DNA from: Micromonospora sp. WMMD1120 | GTDB lineage: Bacteria > Actinomycetota > Actinomycetes > Mycobacteriales > Micromonosporaceae | DNA: 64,000 nt | Direction: 5' to 3' | NCBI RefSeq assembly: GCF_029626235.1 | Contig: NZ_JARUBO010000005.1 | Coordinates: forward strand, 3,194,501 to 3,258,500 | Part shown: positions 33,733 through 41,044 of the stretch, piece after piece | Layout: each line of letters starts with the position of its first letter | How positions within the stretch are numbered: position 1 is the stretch's first letter | Notes under the pieces: generated by a model | Seen by the model: only the letters and a program-made list of their open reading frames with translations | What the model was told of the DNA's origin: nothing | Database searches by the model: none | Made by a program: the position numbers and the translations under genes

Positions 33733-34986
33733 GTGACCAGCCTCGCCGTCCCGGAGCACCCCTGGCTGTTGCCGGGGGAGCTGGTCGTGCCCGCCGAGCG
33801 GGGCCGGACGCGTCCGCGCCGCACCACCCGCGACTGGGTGGTGGACAGCGTCGCGTTCGTGATCTCTCTGCTCTGGGTGCTGTTCGCCACCGTCGACGGC
33901 CTCTCACCCAACCCCGAGGCGGCGACCCCGCTGCCGTACGACTGGATGGTCGGCGCCGACACCGCGCTCGGGCTGGCCTGCTGCGGGCTGCTCTGGCTGC
34001 GTCGCCGGTGGCCACTCGGGTTGGCGCTGGCGACCCTGCCGCTCTCGATGTTCTCGATGGCCTCCGCCATCCCGCTGCTGATCCTCTACTTCACCGTGGT
34101 GGTGCACCGACGCACCGCCGTCGCGGTAGCGGTCACCGGTGTCGGGCTGCTCACCAACCTGGTCTTCAGCTGGGTCCGTCCGGACCCGGTCATGCCGTAC
34201 TGGCTCACCGTCACCTGGGGTGTGGTGATCAGTCTCGCGGTGCTGGCCTGGGGGATGTTCGTCCGTGCCCGGCGGCAGTTGATCGTGTCGCTGCGAGAGC
34301 GGGCCGAGCGGGCCGAGGCGGAGCAGCAACTGCGCGTCGCCCAGGCCCGCCACCTCGAACGCACCCGGATCGCCCGGGAGATGCACGACGTGCTGGCCCA
34401 CCGGATCTCCCTGCTCAGCCTGCACGCGGGCGCGCTGGAGTTCCGCCCGGACGCGCCGTCCGAGGAGGTGGCGCGGGCCGCCGGGGTGATCCGGGGCAGC
34501 GCGCACGCCGCCCTGCAGGACCTGCGCGAGGTGATCGGGGTGCTCCGGGCCGAGGACCCCGGCGGTGACGACGCCCCGGAGCCGCCCCAGCCCACCCTCG
34601 CCGACCTGCCGGCCCTGATCGACGAGTCGCGCAGCGCCGGAGTGCGGGTGAACGTCAGCGACAGCGTCACCCGGCCGGAGGAGGTGCCGGCAGCGCTGGG
34701 CCGGGCCGCGTACCGGATCGTGCAGGAGGGGTTGACCAACGCCCGCAAGCACGCGGCCGGCGCGGCGGTGACGGTGGACGTGGCCGGCGGGCCGGGGGTC
34801 GGGCTCACCGTGGCGGTCGGCAACCGGTGGCCGGTCGGGGCCCCGGCCGGCGGCGCCCTGCCGGGTGCGGGCACCGGCCTGGTCGGCATCAGCGAACGGG
34901 TCGCCCTGGCCGGCGGTCGCCTCGCCTACGGTCGGGACGACAGCGGCGACTTCCGGCTGGCGGCCTGGCTGCCGTGGCCGGCGTGA
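33733..34986 (+). CDS. NarL-family sensor histidine kinase, system 2
   Basis: 417 residues from the GTG at 33733. Five membrane helices lie at about 36-185. HisKA_3 is ARHLERTRIAREMHDVLAHRISLLSLHAGALEFRPD with the phosphoacceptor His near 219. The ATPase domain includes AYRIVQEGLTNARKHAAGA (N box) and GAGTGLVGISERVALAGGRL. It is DesK-like and unlikely to be a recent copy of the system 1 kinase, as sequences differ along the whole membrane part. Its stop overlaps the response regulator GTG (GTGA). Confidence 0.95.
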   Translation: MTSLAVPEHPWLLPGELVVPAERGRTRPRRTTRDWVVDSVAFVISLLWVLFATVDGLSPNPEAATPLPYDWMVGADTALGLACCGLLWLRRRWPLGLALATLPLSMFSMASAIPLLILYFTVVVHRRTAVAVAVTGVGLLTNLVFSWVRPDPVMPYWLTVTWGVVISLAVLAWGMFVRARRQLIVSLRERAERAEAEQQLRVAQARHLERTRIAREMHDVLAHRISLLSLHAGALEFRPDAPSEEVARAAGVIRGSAHAALQDLREVIGVLRAEDPGGDDAPEPPQPTLADLPALIDESRSAGVRVNVSDSVTRPEEVPAALGRAAYRIVQEGLTNARKHAAGAAVTVDVAGGPGVGLTVAVGNRWPVGAPAGGALPGAGTGLVGISERVALAGGRLAYGRDDSGDFRLAAWLPWPA

Positions 34987-35753
34987 CCGGTCCGTCCGGC
35001 GGCGGTGGCGCTGCTGGCCCGCCGGGCGCGGCCGATCCGGCCCGCCCGTCCGACGTGGCCGGCAGCGGCGGGTCGGCGACCACGACGCCGGTGCGCGTCC
35101 TCATCGTCGACGACGACGCGCTGGTCCGGGCCGGGCTCTCGATGATCCTCGGCGGCCTGCCGGACCTGCTGGTGGTCGGCGAGGCCGCCGATGGTGGCGA
35201 GGTGCCCGCTGCCGTCGCCGCGTACGCCCCGGACGTGGTGCTGATGGACATCCGGATGCCCCGGGTCGACGGGCTGACCGCCACCGAGGCGCTGCGGGCC
35301 CAGCCGCATCCGCCGGAGGTGCTGGTGCTGACCACCTTCGACGCCGACGAGCAGGTGCTGCGGGCGCTCCGCGCCGGGGCGGCCGGCTTCCTGTTGAAGG
35401 ACACCCCGCCGGCGGAGATCGTGCACGCGGTCCGTCGGGTGGCGGCCGGTGAGGCGACGCTCTCCCCGACGGTGACGCGCAGGCTGATCGCGCACGTGAC
35501 CGGCGCCGCTCCCGGTCCGGCTGGCCCCGACCCGCGCCAGGAGCGGGCCCTGCGGCTGCTCACCGGGCTCAGCGAGCGGGAGCGGCAGGTGGCTGTCGCG
35601 CTGGGGCGGGGGCAGACCAACGCGGAGATCGCGCGGGAGTTGTTCATGAGCGTGGCGACGGTGAAGGCGTACGTCTCGCGGCTGCTGACCCGGTTGGAGC
35701 TGAACAACCGGGTTCAGGTGGCGCTGCTCGTGCACGACGCCGGCCTGGTCTGA
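34983..35753 (+). CDS. NarL-type response regulator, system 2
   Basis: 256 residues from the GTG that overlaps the kinase stop; the first 35 residues are Gly/Ala-rich and a later start cannot be excluded. The receiver domain has VLIVDDDALVRAGL, phosphoacceptor Asp in PDVVLMDIRMPRVDG, and Lys in GFLLKDTPPAEIV. The LuxR-type HTH is LSERERQVAVALGRGQTNAEIARELFMSVATVKAYVSRLLTRL. Likely regulator of the divergent ABC exporter at 31913-33600. Confidence 0.94.
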   Translation: MTGPSGGGGAAGPPGAADPARPSDVAGSGGSATTTPVRVLIVDDDALVRAGLSMILGGLPDLLVVGEAADGGEVPAAVAAYAPDVVLMDIRMPRVDGLTATEALRAQPHPPEVLVLTTFDADEQVLRALRAGAAGFLLKDTPPAEIVHAVRRVAAGEATLSPTVTRRLIAHVTGAAPGPAGPDPRQERALRLLTGLSERERQVAVALGRGQTNAEIARELFMSVATVKAYVSRLLTRLELNNRVQVALLVHDAGLV

Positions 35754-35775
35754 CGTAGGCGTGGCCGGGTCGTGG

Positions 35776-35853
35776 TTGATCGACTCGGCCTCATGAAAGT
35801 CGGGCCTTCCCCGCCAGGTGGTTGCCCCGACATCACGGAACGCGAGTCGATCG
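35776..35853. repeat. Palindromic element, TTGATCGACTCG family, copy 2
   Basis: The left arm begins TTGATCGACTCGGCCTCATG and the right arm ends CGCGAGTCGATCG; in between, AAGTCGGGCC pairs with GGTTGCCCCGACATC imperfectly. The element follows the response regulator stop by 22 bases. Similar elements lie at 16424, 48938 and 57452. Confidence 0.72.
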
Positions 35854-35976
35854 TGCCGAGGGTCGGGAGGATCTGCACAACCCGTTGAACTTTCGTCGGA
35901 TGCCCCCCGTACCAATGGCCGAGGATGTCGGTGCGGTTAGTCCGCCGTACCGCTGCCGATCTGCGGGAGGCCTGCC

Positions 35977-36411
35977 GTGCGAGTTGGTGAGCAGTCGACG
36001 GATCCCATCGACCAGGTGCTGGGTGAGGTGCCCCTGCCGGCACCACTGACCCCGGAGGATGTCCGACTCGCGGTCCGGGCGGTGGTGGTGCACACCGCCG
36101 AGGAGTGGCCCTCCGGGCCGCTGTGCCGCAACGACGGCGCTACCTACCCGTGCCGGCTGCACCGGTGGGGGCGACGGGTTCTGGAGACACACGGGCTCAA
36201 CGAGCGCCAGATCGAGGCGCTGATCCGGCACGGCAACCCGTTCGTGCACGTGCCGTTCCCCTTCACGGCCACCGGACCGTCGCGGCCGCAGGCCGCCCGT
36301 GCCGTCCCCCCGCAGGCCGGCCGGGCCGTTCCCCCGGGGGCACGACCCGTCGCTGCTGGCCGGCCGGTGACCCGCCCCGTCACCGCGCCGCGCTGGCCCC
36401 GGGCGAGCTGA
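35977..36411 (+). CDS. Small conserved CRND-HRWG protein, paralog 1
   Basis: 144 residues from the GTG at 35977, preceded by GGGAGG. The core (residues 28-85) has LAVRAVVVHTAEEWPSGPLCRND, then YPCRLHRWGRRVL and a helical GLNERQIEALIRHGNP. Two Cys and one His in C-x(9)-C-x(2)-H spacing could bind a metal. The C-terminal 50 residues are Pro/Ala/Arg-rich and probably disordered. The gene at 42113-42442 is a clear paralog with the same core but no such tail. I do not recognise the family. Soluble, no signal peptide. Confidence 0.75.
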   Translation: MRVGEQSTDPIDQVLGEVPLPAPLTPEDVRLAVRAVVVHTAEEWPSGPLCRNDGATYPCRLHRWGRRVLETHGLNERQIEALIRHGNPFVHVPFPFTATGPSRPQAARAVPPQAGRAVPPGARPVAAGRPVTRPVTAPRWPRAS

Positions 36412-36449
36412 GCGCGGCACCCCTCCGCCAGCCCGATCCGGGGCCGACA

Positions 36450-36497
36450 CGACGTCGGCCCGGCGCGAAGTTCCCCCTCCGCGTCGGGCCGACGTCG
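36450..36497. terminator. Hairpin between convergent genes
   Basis: CGACGTCGGCCCG (36450-36462) and CGGGCCGACGTCG (36485-36497) pair perfectly over 13 bases with a 22-base loop. It lies between the ends of convergent genes at 36411 and 36513. Confidence 0.6.
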
Positions 36498-36512
36498 CTC
36501 CGGCCGGCCGGC

Positions 36513-37301
36513 TCAGTCGTTGCCGGCGCCGATTCCGCAGTCCGGCGCGGACCAGCTCGTCGTGTTCGAGCTGTCGTCGCTGTTGTTCTCCCGGCGGGAG
36601 TCGACGTGCACGTGGTCGTCGTGGTCGGGGTAGCCGGGGCCGTAGATCCCGCTGAAGCCGTTGTCGCGGGCGTCCCGGGCGACCTGGCACAGCGAGGACG
36701 TCCGCGAGGTGACGTCGGCGGCGTTGCCGTACAGGTGTTGGCTGTCCGACGCGCCCCCGACCTGGTCGTTGCAGGAGCGGCTGCGGAAGCCGCTGGACAC
36801 GTAGAGCGGCTTGTCGCCGAGGCTCTTCCGCAGCGCCTCCAACTTCCACATGGTGCGCAGCGCGTTCTGCTTGGTCTGGGCCGCCGACAGCGGGCCGCCG
36901 CTGTACCCGCTGCCCCCGCAGCCGTTGTCCATCTCGGTGTGGCTGAAGTGCGCGGGCGTGCAGTCGTTGTCCTGGAGCTGGTACAGCTTCGCGTAGGTCT
37001 GCGGGCCGGCGATGCCGTCGGCGCGCAGCCCGTACGCCTGCTGGAACCGCTTGACCGCAGCGGCGGTCTTCGGCCCGTAGCGCCCGTCGTTCTCCACGAT
37101 GTCCCGGTAGCCGGCCCAGCCGGCGACCCGGATCTGCAATTGGCGGACGTCCTCGCCGGAGCGTCCCTGGGTGAGGGTGCGGTTCCAGGTGTAACAGCCG
37201 TCCGCGTGCGCCGCCGGTGCGGCGACCACCGCCGCGATCGCCGCCCCGGGCAGTGCCAGGGCGAATGCGACGGCGGCACGCTTCAAGGTGTGTACGCGCA
37301 C
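36513..37301 (-). CDS. Secreted zinc D,D-carboxypeptidase, M15 family, with peptidoglycan-binding domain
   Basis: 262 residues from the GTG at 37301, chosen for GGGAGG seven bases upstream. A signal peptide (LKRAAVAFALALPGAAIAAVVAAPAAHA) is followed by a PG_binding_1 domain at 45-110 (QGRSGEDVRQLQIRVAGW, GIAGPQTYAKL). The C-terminal M15 domain has the zinc and catalytic residues SQHLYGNAADV (His189, Asp196) and DHVHVD (His230, His232). The arrangement is that of the Streptomyces albus G zinc D-alanyl-D-alanine carboxypeptidase. It acts outside the membrane, trimming peptidoglycan stem peptides. A structured leader precedes it. Confidence 0.92.
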   Translation of the reverse strand: MRVHTLKRAAVAFALALPGAAIAAVVAAPAAHADGCYTWNRTLTQGRSGEDVRQLQIRVAGWAGYRDIVENDGRYGPKTAAAVKRFQQAYGLRADGIAGPQTYAKLYQLQDNDCTPAHFSHTEMDNGCGGSGYSGGPLSAAQTKQNALRTMWKLEALRKSLGDKPLYVSSGFRSRSCNDQVGGASDSQHLYGNAADVTSRTSSLCQVARDARDNGFSGIYGPGYPDHDDHVHVDSRRENNSDDSSNTTSWSAPDCGIGAGND

Positions 37302-37328
37302 AGAGGTCCTCCCGATACGAGAGCGAAT

Positions 37329-37374
37329 GGGGTGCCTTCGGGACATCGACCGGGAAGTCCCGTGATTTCCACCC
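37329..37374 (-). promoter_or_regulatory. Nested hairpins in the leader of the M15 peptidase gene
   Basis: On the minus strand an outer stem GGGTG/CACCC (37370-37374 with 37330-37334) encloses an inner stem CGGGAC/GTCCCG (37357-37362 with 37339-37344). This lies 28-73 bases before the start. It does not match a riboswitch I know and could be a regulatory leader. Confidence 0.35.
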
Positions 37375-37607
37375 TGGCACTGATCAGCGCTATCGGAGGG
37401 GATTAACGAGAATCGTCCTCATAATTCACGTTTTCTGGGTATCGACTGTGAATTCAACTGATTCGGTAAACAGTCATTCACCACCGACAGCGCCTGAGGT
37501 GCGCAAGCACACCGAACGTCGCAATCAGCCACACCGAGGGTGATGTTCCCTGGCCGTCGGCAGCCGGTAACGTCAGCCTCGGGTGGGCCGGACTGGCGGA
37601 GGTGCGC

Positions 37608-38246
37608 GTGGCACGGGGTGGCGTCTTCTGCGTGGAGGGTCAGTGGCACCGCGACCTCAACGAGCGGGGCTCGGTGCTGCCCACTCTGGAGTTGCTGGAA
37701 CGGTTGGGCAAGATCCGCTTTATCCACAAGGACGCGGCGACCCGGGACGAGCTGTTCTACTTCCTGGACCGCTGGTTGCTCAAGCAGTACGCCGATCACC
37801 GGGTCGGTTTCTTCGCCATGCACGGTGAGCCGAGCCGGCTCTGCCTGACCGACTGGCAGTCGGTGGAGTTGAACGAGGTGGCCGAGCTGATGGCCGGCCG
37901 CGCCGAGGGCCGGCGGCTCTACTTCGGCAGCTGCTCGGTGCTACGGGCCTCGGACGCCGTGCTCCGCGAGTTCCTGGAGGTCACCGGGGCCGCGCTGATC
38001 TGCGGGTTCACCCGGGACGTCGACTGGGTCGAGTCGGCCGCCTTCGAAACCGTCCTGCTCGACGTGCTGACCAACGGCCAGCGGCACAACGCCGCCGAAC
38101 TGCGGATGGGCTCCGCCCACTGGGCGCCGCTCGCGTCGTACCTCGGCTTTCGGGTGATCTACGCCAACGGTCGGGCGTGGCGGCCGTCCAGCCGTCCCCG
38201 GGTGCCCTCCCAGGCGGTACGCCGCGCCGCGACCCGGCCCCACTGA
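37608..38246 (+). CDS. DUF6642 protein with CHAT/caspase-like features
   Basis: 212 residues from the GTG at 37608, with GGAGG six bases upstream. The fold pattern is alternating strands and helices: GGVFCVEGQW, KIRFIHKDAATRDELFYFLDRWLL, HRVGFFAMHGEPSRL, RRLYFGSCSVLRASDAVLREFL, GAALICGFTRDVDWVESAAFETVLLDVL. A His in a hydrophobic strand end (MHGE, His72) and a Cys at the next (FGSC, Cys109) sit as the His-Cys dyad does in CHAT and caspase-like peptidases, and GAALICGFTRDVDW resembles the strand-loop after it. DUF6642 has no proven function; protease activity is my inference. It is divergent from the M15 gene. Confidence 0.75.
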   Translation: MARGGVFCVEGQWHRDLNERGSVLPTLELLERLGKIRFIHKDAATRDELFYFLDRWLLKQYADHRVGFFAMHGEPSRLCLTDWQSVELNEVAELMAGRAEGRRLYFGSCSVLRASDAVLREFLEVTGAALICGFTRDVDWVESAAFETVLLDVLTNGQRHNAAELRMGSAHWAPLASYLGFRVIYANGRAWRPSSRPRVPSQAVRRAATRPH

Positions 38247-38288
38247 CCCGCCGCCGTCGCCGCCCGCGCGCCCTGGTAGGAACGGAGG

Positions 38289-38753
38289 ATGGCGCGCACC
38301 ATCGCACGGAACACCCGGGTCGACCGGGACGGCCTGCTCGACTTCCTCCGGCCGCGACACCGGGTGGTGTTGCTGACCACCCGCGCCGACGGGCGCCCGC
38401 AGTCCTCCCCGGTGTCGGCCGGCGTCGACGGGCAGGGGCGGATCGTCGTCTCCACCTACCCCGAGCGGGCCAAGGTGACGAACATCCGCCGCGATCCCCG
38501 GGTGTCCGCGTGCGTGCTCAGCGACGACTGGAACGGCCCCTGGGTGCAGGTCGACGGCACCGCGGAGGTGCTGGATCTGCCTGACGCGCTGGAGCCGCTG
38601 GTCGAGTACTTCCGCAGCATCTCCGGCGAGCACCCGGACTGGGACGAGTACCGGGCGGCGATGGTGCGTCAGGGCAAGTCCCTGATCCGGGTCACCATCG
38701 ACACCTGGGGCCCGATCGCCACCGGCGGCTTCCCACCCCGCCTCGCCGACTAA
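38289..38753 (+). CDS. PPOX-class F420/FMN-dependent oxidoreductase
   Basis: 154 residues. The split beta-barrel flavin family is recognised from LRPRHRVVLLTTRADGRPQSSPVSAGVDGQGRIVVSTYPERAKVTNIRRDPRVSACVLSDD, where RPQ-S-PV and AK--N--RDPR contact the cofactor phosphate. Proteins of this class in mycobacteria and Micromonospora reduce substrates with F420H2 or bind FMN; which cofactor is used cannot be decided here. It follows the DUF6642 gene by 42 bases on the same strand and has TAGGAA six bases before the ATG. Confidence 0.88.
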   Translation: MARTIARNTRVDRDGLLDFLRPRHRVVLLTTRADGRPQSSPVSAGVDGQGRIVVSTYPERAKVTNIRRDPRVSACVLSDDWNGPWVQVDGTAEVLDLPDALEPLVEYFRSISGEHPDWDEYRAAMVRQGKSLIRVTIDTWGPIATGGFPPRLAD

Positions 38754-38800
38754 CCCCGCCCTCCCCGCCCTCCCCGACCTCCCCGCCCCACCCTCACCCC

Positions 38801-38876
38801 GCCGATCTTGCACTTGCTGTCCCGACAAACCGCCCATCATGGGCTGTTTCGGCAACACAACGTGCAAGATCGGCGC
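38801..38876. repeat. Palindromic element, CGATCTTGCAC family, copy 1
   Basis: GCCGATCTTGCAC (38801-38813) pairs with GTGCAAGATCGGCG (38862-38875). Inside, GCCCATCATGGGC forms the tip of a long hairpin. The element follows the PPOX stop by 47 bases, across a C-rich tract (38754-38800). Same layout at 48602 and 63687. Confidence 0.85.
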
Positions 38877-38936
38877 AGGCGGGCGGCGCGGCGCGGCGCG
38901 ACGTGGCGCGGTGCCGCAGCCCGGCCCTGTCAGCCC

Positions 38937-40169
38937 TCAGTCCGTCAGCGCCGCGTAGACGAGCTGACGTAGCTGGGAGCGCAGGGGGTAGGTGCTCGAC
39001 GGCATCAGCTGGGTGAACAGCAACGCGGTGATCTCCTCGACCGGGTCGACCCAGAACGCGGTGCTTGCCACTCCGCCCCAGTAGTACTCACCGACGCTGC
39101 TCGGCACCCGACTCGGGATCGGGTCGTCGATCACCGCGAAGCCCAGGCCGAAGCCGACCCCGTCCAGGGTGCTCTCGGCGAAACCGCCGGTGGAGAGGGT
39201 GCCCAGGTCGTGGCCCCCGGGCAGGTGGTTGCGCGTCATGAACCGCACCGTGCGCGGCCCGAGCAGCCGCACCCCGTCCACGGCGCCGCCGCGCAGCAGC
39301 AGCTGGGTGAAGCGGTGGTAGTCGGCGGCGCTGGAGATCAGACCACCGCCGCCGGAGAGCAGGCGGGGCTTGCGGTACGCGAGCGCGCCGAGGCTGTCGT
39401 GGCGGACGGCCCGGCCGCTGCGGGGGTCCGGCACGTAGAGCGCGGCCAGCCGCTCGGCCTCGTCGCCGTCGACCCACCAGCCGGTGTCGGTCATGCCCAA
39501 CGGGTCGAAGATCCGGTCGGCGAAGAACGTGTCGAGGCTCTGCCCGGAGATCACCTCGACGAGCCGACCGAGCACGTCGGTGGCGACCGAGTAACCCCAG
39601 GCGGAGCCGGGCTGGAACAGCAGCGGCAGCTCCCCGAAGGCCGCGCAGGCGCCGGCCAGGTCGACGTCCGCCGGCGGGTACAGGTCGTAGCCGGCGGCCC
39701 GGTACAGGCCGTCGACCACCGAGGTCTGCATGAAGCCGTACGTCAAACCGGCCGTGTGGGTGAGCAGGTGCCAGACCCGGATCGGCTCGGTCGCCGGCAC
39801 CGTGTACGGCTTGAGGGCCGACCCCTTGGAGTAGACCCGCAGGTCAGCGAACTCCGGCAGCCAGCGGCTGATCTCGTCGGTCAGCTCGAACCGACCCTCT
39901 TCCCACAGCATCATCGCCGCGACGGAGGTGATCGGCTTGGTCATCGAGTAGATCCGCCAGAGCGTGTCGGTCGCTACCGGCGCGCCCGACTCGCGGTCCC
40001 GCAGCCCGTACGTGGCGGAGTGCGCCACCTCGCCCCGTCGGGTGACCACCACCTGCCAGCCGGCCAACCGACCGTCGTCGACGTAGCGGCCGAAGTGCTC
40101 GTCGATCCGGGCCAGCCGGGAGGGGTCGAAACCGATCTGGTCCGGGTCCACGCTGCGCGCCACACTCAC
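38937..40169 (-). CDS. Serine hydrolase, beta-lactamase / class C PBP-like (esterase EstB type)
   Basis: 410 residues from the GTG at 40169. The catalytic SxxK is SMTK at 75-78, and the Tyr motif is in GSAWGYSVATDVLGRL near 193. HDLGTLSTGGF and YYWGGVASTAFWVDP replace the KTG box in the way usual for EstB-type esterases and D-aminopeptidase-like enzymes. No signal peptide, so it is probably cytosolic and an esterase rather than an antibiotic-degrading enzyme. Its promoter region is shared with the divergent pentapeptide-repeat gene. Confidence 0.9.
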   Translation of the reverse strand: MSVARSVDPDQIGFDPSRLARIDEHFGRYVDDGRLAGWQVVVTRRGEVAHSATYGLRDRESGAPVATDTLWRIYSMTKPITSVAAMMLWEEGRFELTDEISRWLPEFADLRVYSKGSALKPYTVPATEPIRVWHLLTHTAGLTYGFMQTSVVDGLYRAAGYDLYPPADVDLAGACAAFGELPLLFQPGSAWGYSVATDVLGRLVEVISGQSLDTFFADRIFDPLGMTDTGWWVDGDEAERLAALYVPDPRSGRAVRHDSLGALAYRKPRLLSGGGGLISSAADYHRFTQLLLRGGAVDGVRLLGPRTVRFMTRNHLPGGHDLGTLSTGGFAESTLDGVGFGLGFAVIDDPIPSRVPSSVGEYYWGGVASTAFWVDPVEEITALLFTQLMPSSTYPLRSQLRQLVYAALTD

Positions 40170-40255
40170 GTCGCCGAAACTACTCGCCGGTACGGCGACG
40201 CCGGAAGGGGGGCCGGGCCGGGCCGGGCGTGCCCGGTGGCCGCCGCCAACACGGA

Positions 40256-40261
40256 TAGCCT
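40256..40261 (+). promoter_or_regulatory. -10 hexamer TAGCCT for a leaderless transcript
   Basis: TAGCCT ends exactly six bases before the ATG at 40268. No Shine-Dalgarno is present. Confidence 0.5.
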
Positions 40262-40267
40262 GGCCGG

Positions 40268-40861
40268 ATGCCTGAGCTGATCGAGGACGCGACCTTCCGC
40301 GACGAGGACTGGTACGGCGAGGAGCTGACCGACAGGCACTTCGTGGGTTGCGAGTTCTTCGGGGTCGACCTGACCGAGGCGGTGAGCCGGGGCGCGGTCT
40401 TCACCGGGTGCACGTTCGGCACCGTCGCGTTCAACGCCTCCCGGCACGTCGACTCCGCCTTCACCCGCTGCGTCTTCCGCCGGTGCAACTTCTTCGAGGC
40501 CGAGTTCACCGGCTGCAAGCTGGTCGGCAGCACCTTCACGGAGTGCGAGCTGCGTCCGCTGACGGTGGACGGCGGTGACTGGTCGTTCGTCGCGCTGGCC
40601 GGGGCGGACCTGCGGGGCGCCCGGCTGGCCGGGGTACGCATGCGCGAGGTGGATCTGACCGGCGCCAACCTGACCGGCGCTACCGTCACCGGCGTCGACC
40701 TCTCCGGCGCGCAGTTGACGAATGTCCGCCTCGGCGGCTCGGACCTGCGGGGCAGTGACCTCAGCGCGCTCGATCCGACGGTGGTCGAGCGGGCCGGCGC
40801 TCTCATCGACGTCGGACAGGCCGTGGTCATCGCGCAACTGCTCGGTTTCCGTATCGGCTGA
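40268..40861 (+). CDS. Pentapeptide-repeat protein
   Basis: 197 residues. Repeats of A(D/N)LXX type run from about residue 20 to 165: FVGCEFFGVDLTEAV, FRRCNFFEAEFTGCKLVGSTF, LAGADLRGARLAGVRMREVDLTGANLTGATVTGVDLSGAQL. This forms a right-handed quadrilateral beta-helix. Some members (Qnr, MfpA) mimic DNA and protect gyrase from quinolones; the sequence alone does not show whether this one does. Its size is close to that of MfpA and Qnr. Confidence 0.9.
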   Translation: MPELIEDATFRDEDWYGEELTDRHFVGCEFFGVDLTEAVSRGAVFTGCTFGTVAFNASRHVDSAFTRCVFRRCNFFEAEFTGCKLVGSTFTECELRPLTVDGGDWSFVALAGADLRGARLAGVRMREVDLTGANLTGATVTGVDLSGAQLTNVRLGGSDLRGSDLSALDPTVVERAGALIDVGQAVVIAQLLGFRIG

Positions 40862-41044
40862 GCCGGGCGGCGCGTGACCTGCCGAGTCGTGCCCGGCGCC
40901 GCGCCCCGTCCGGTCTCGGGCTGGACACGTCCGGCAGTCCGGATCTAGCGTGTCGTCCACGCCCGTGCACGCGTGAAACGGCCCACAGTGGACGTTGCGG
41001 TCCGCGGCGGTCATGACGACCGGGCGGTGGACTTGGAGGGTTCG

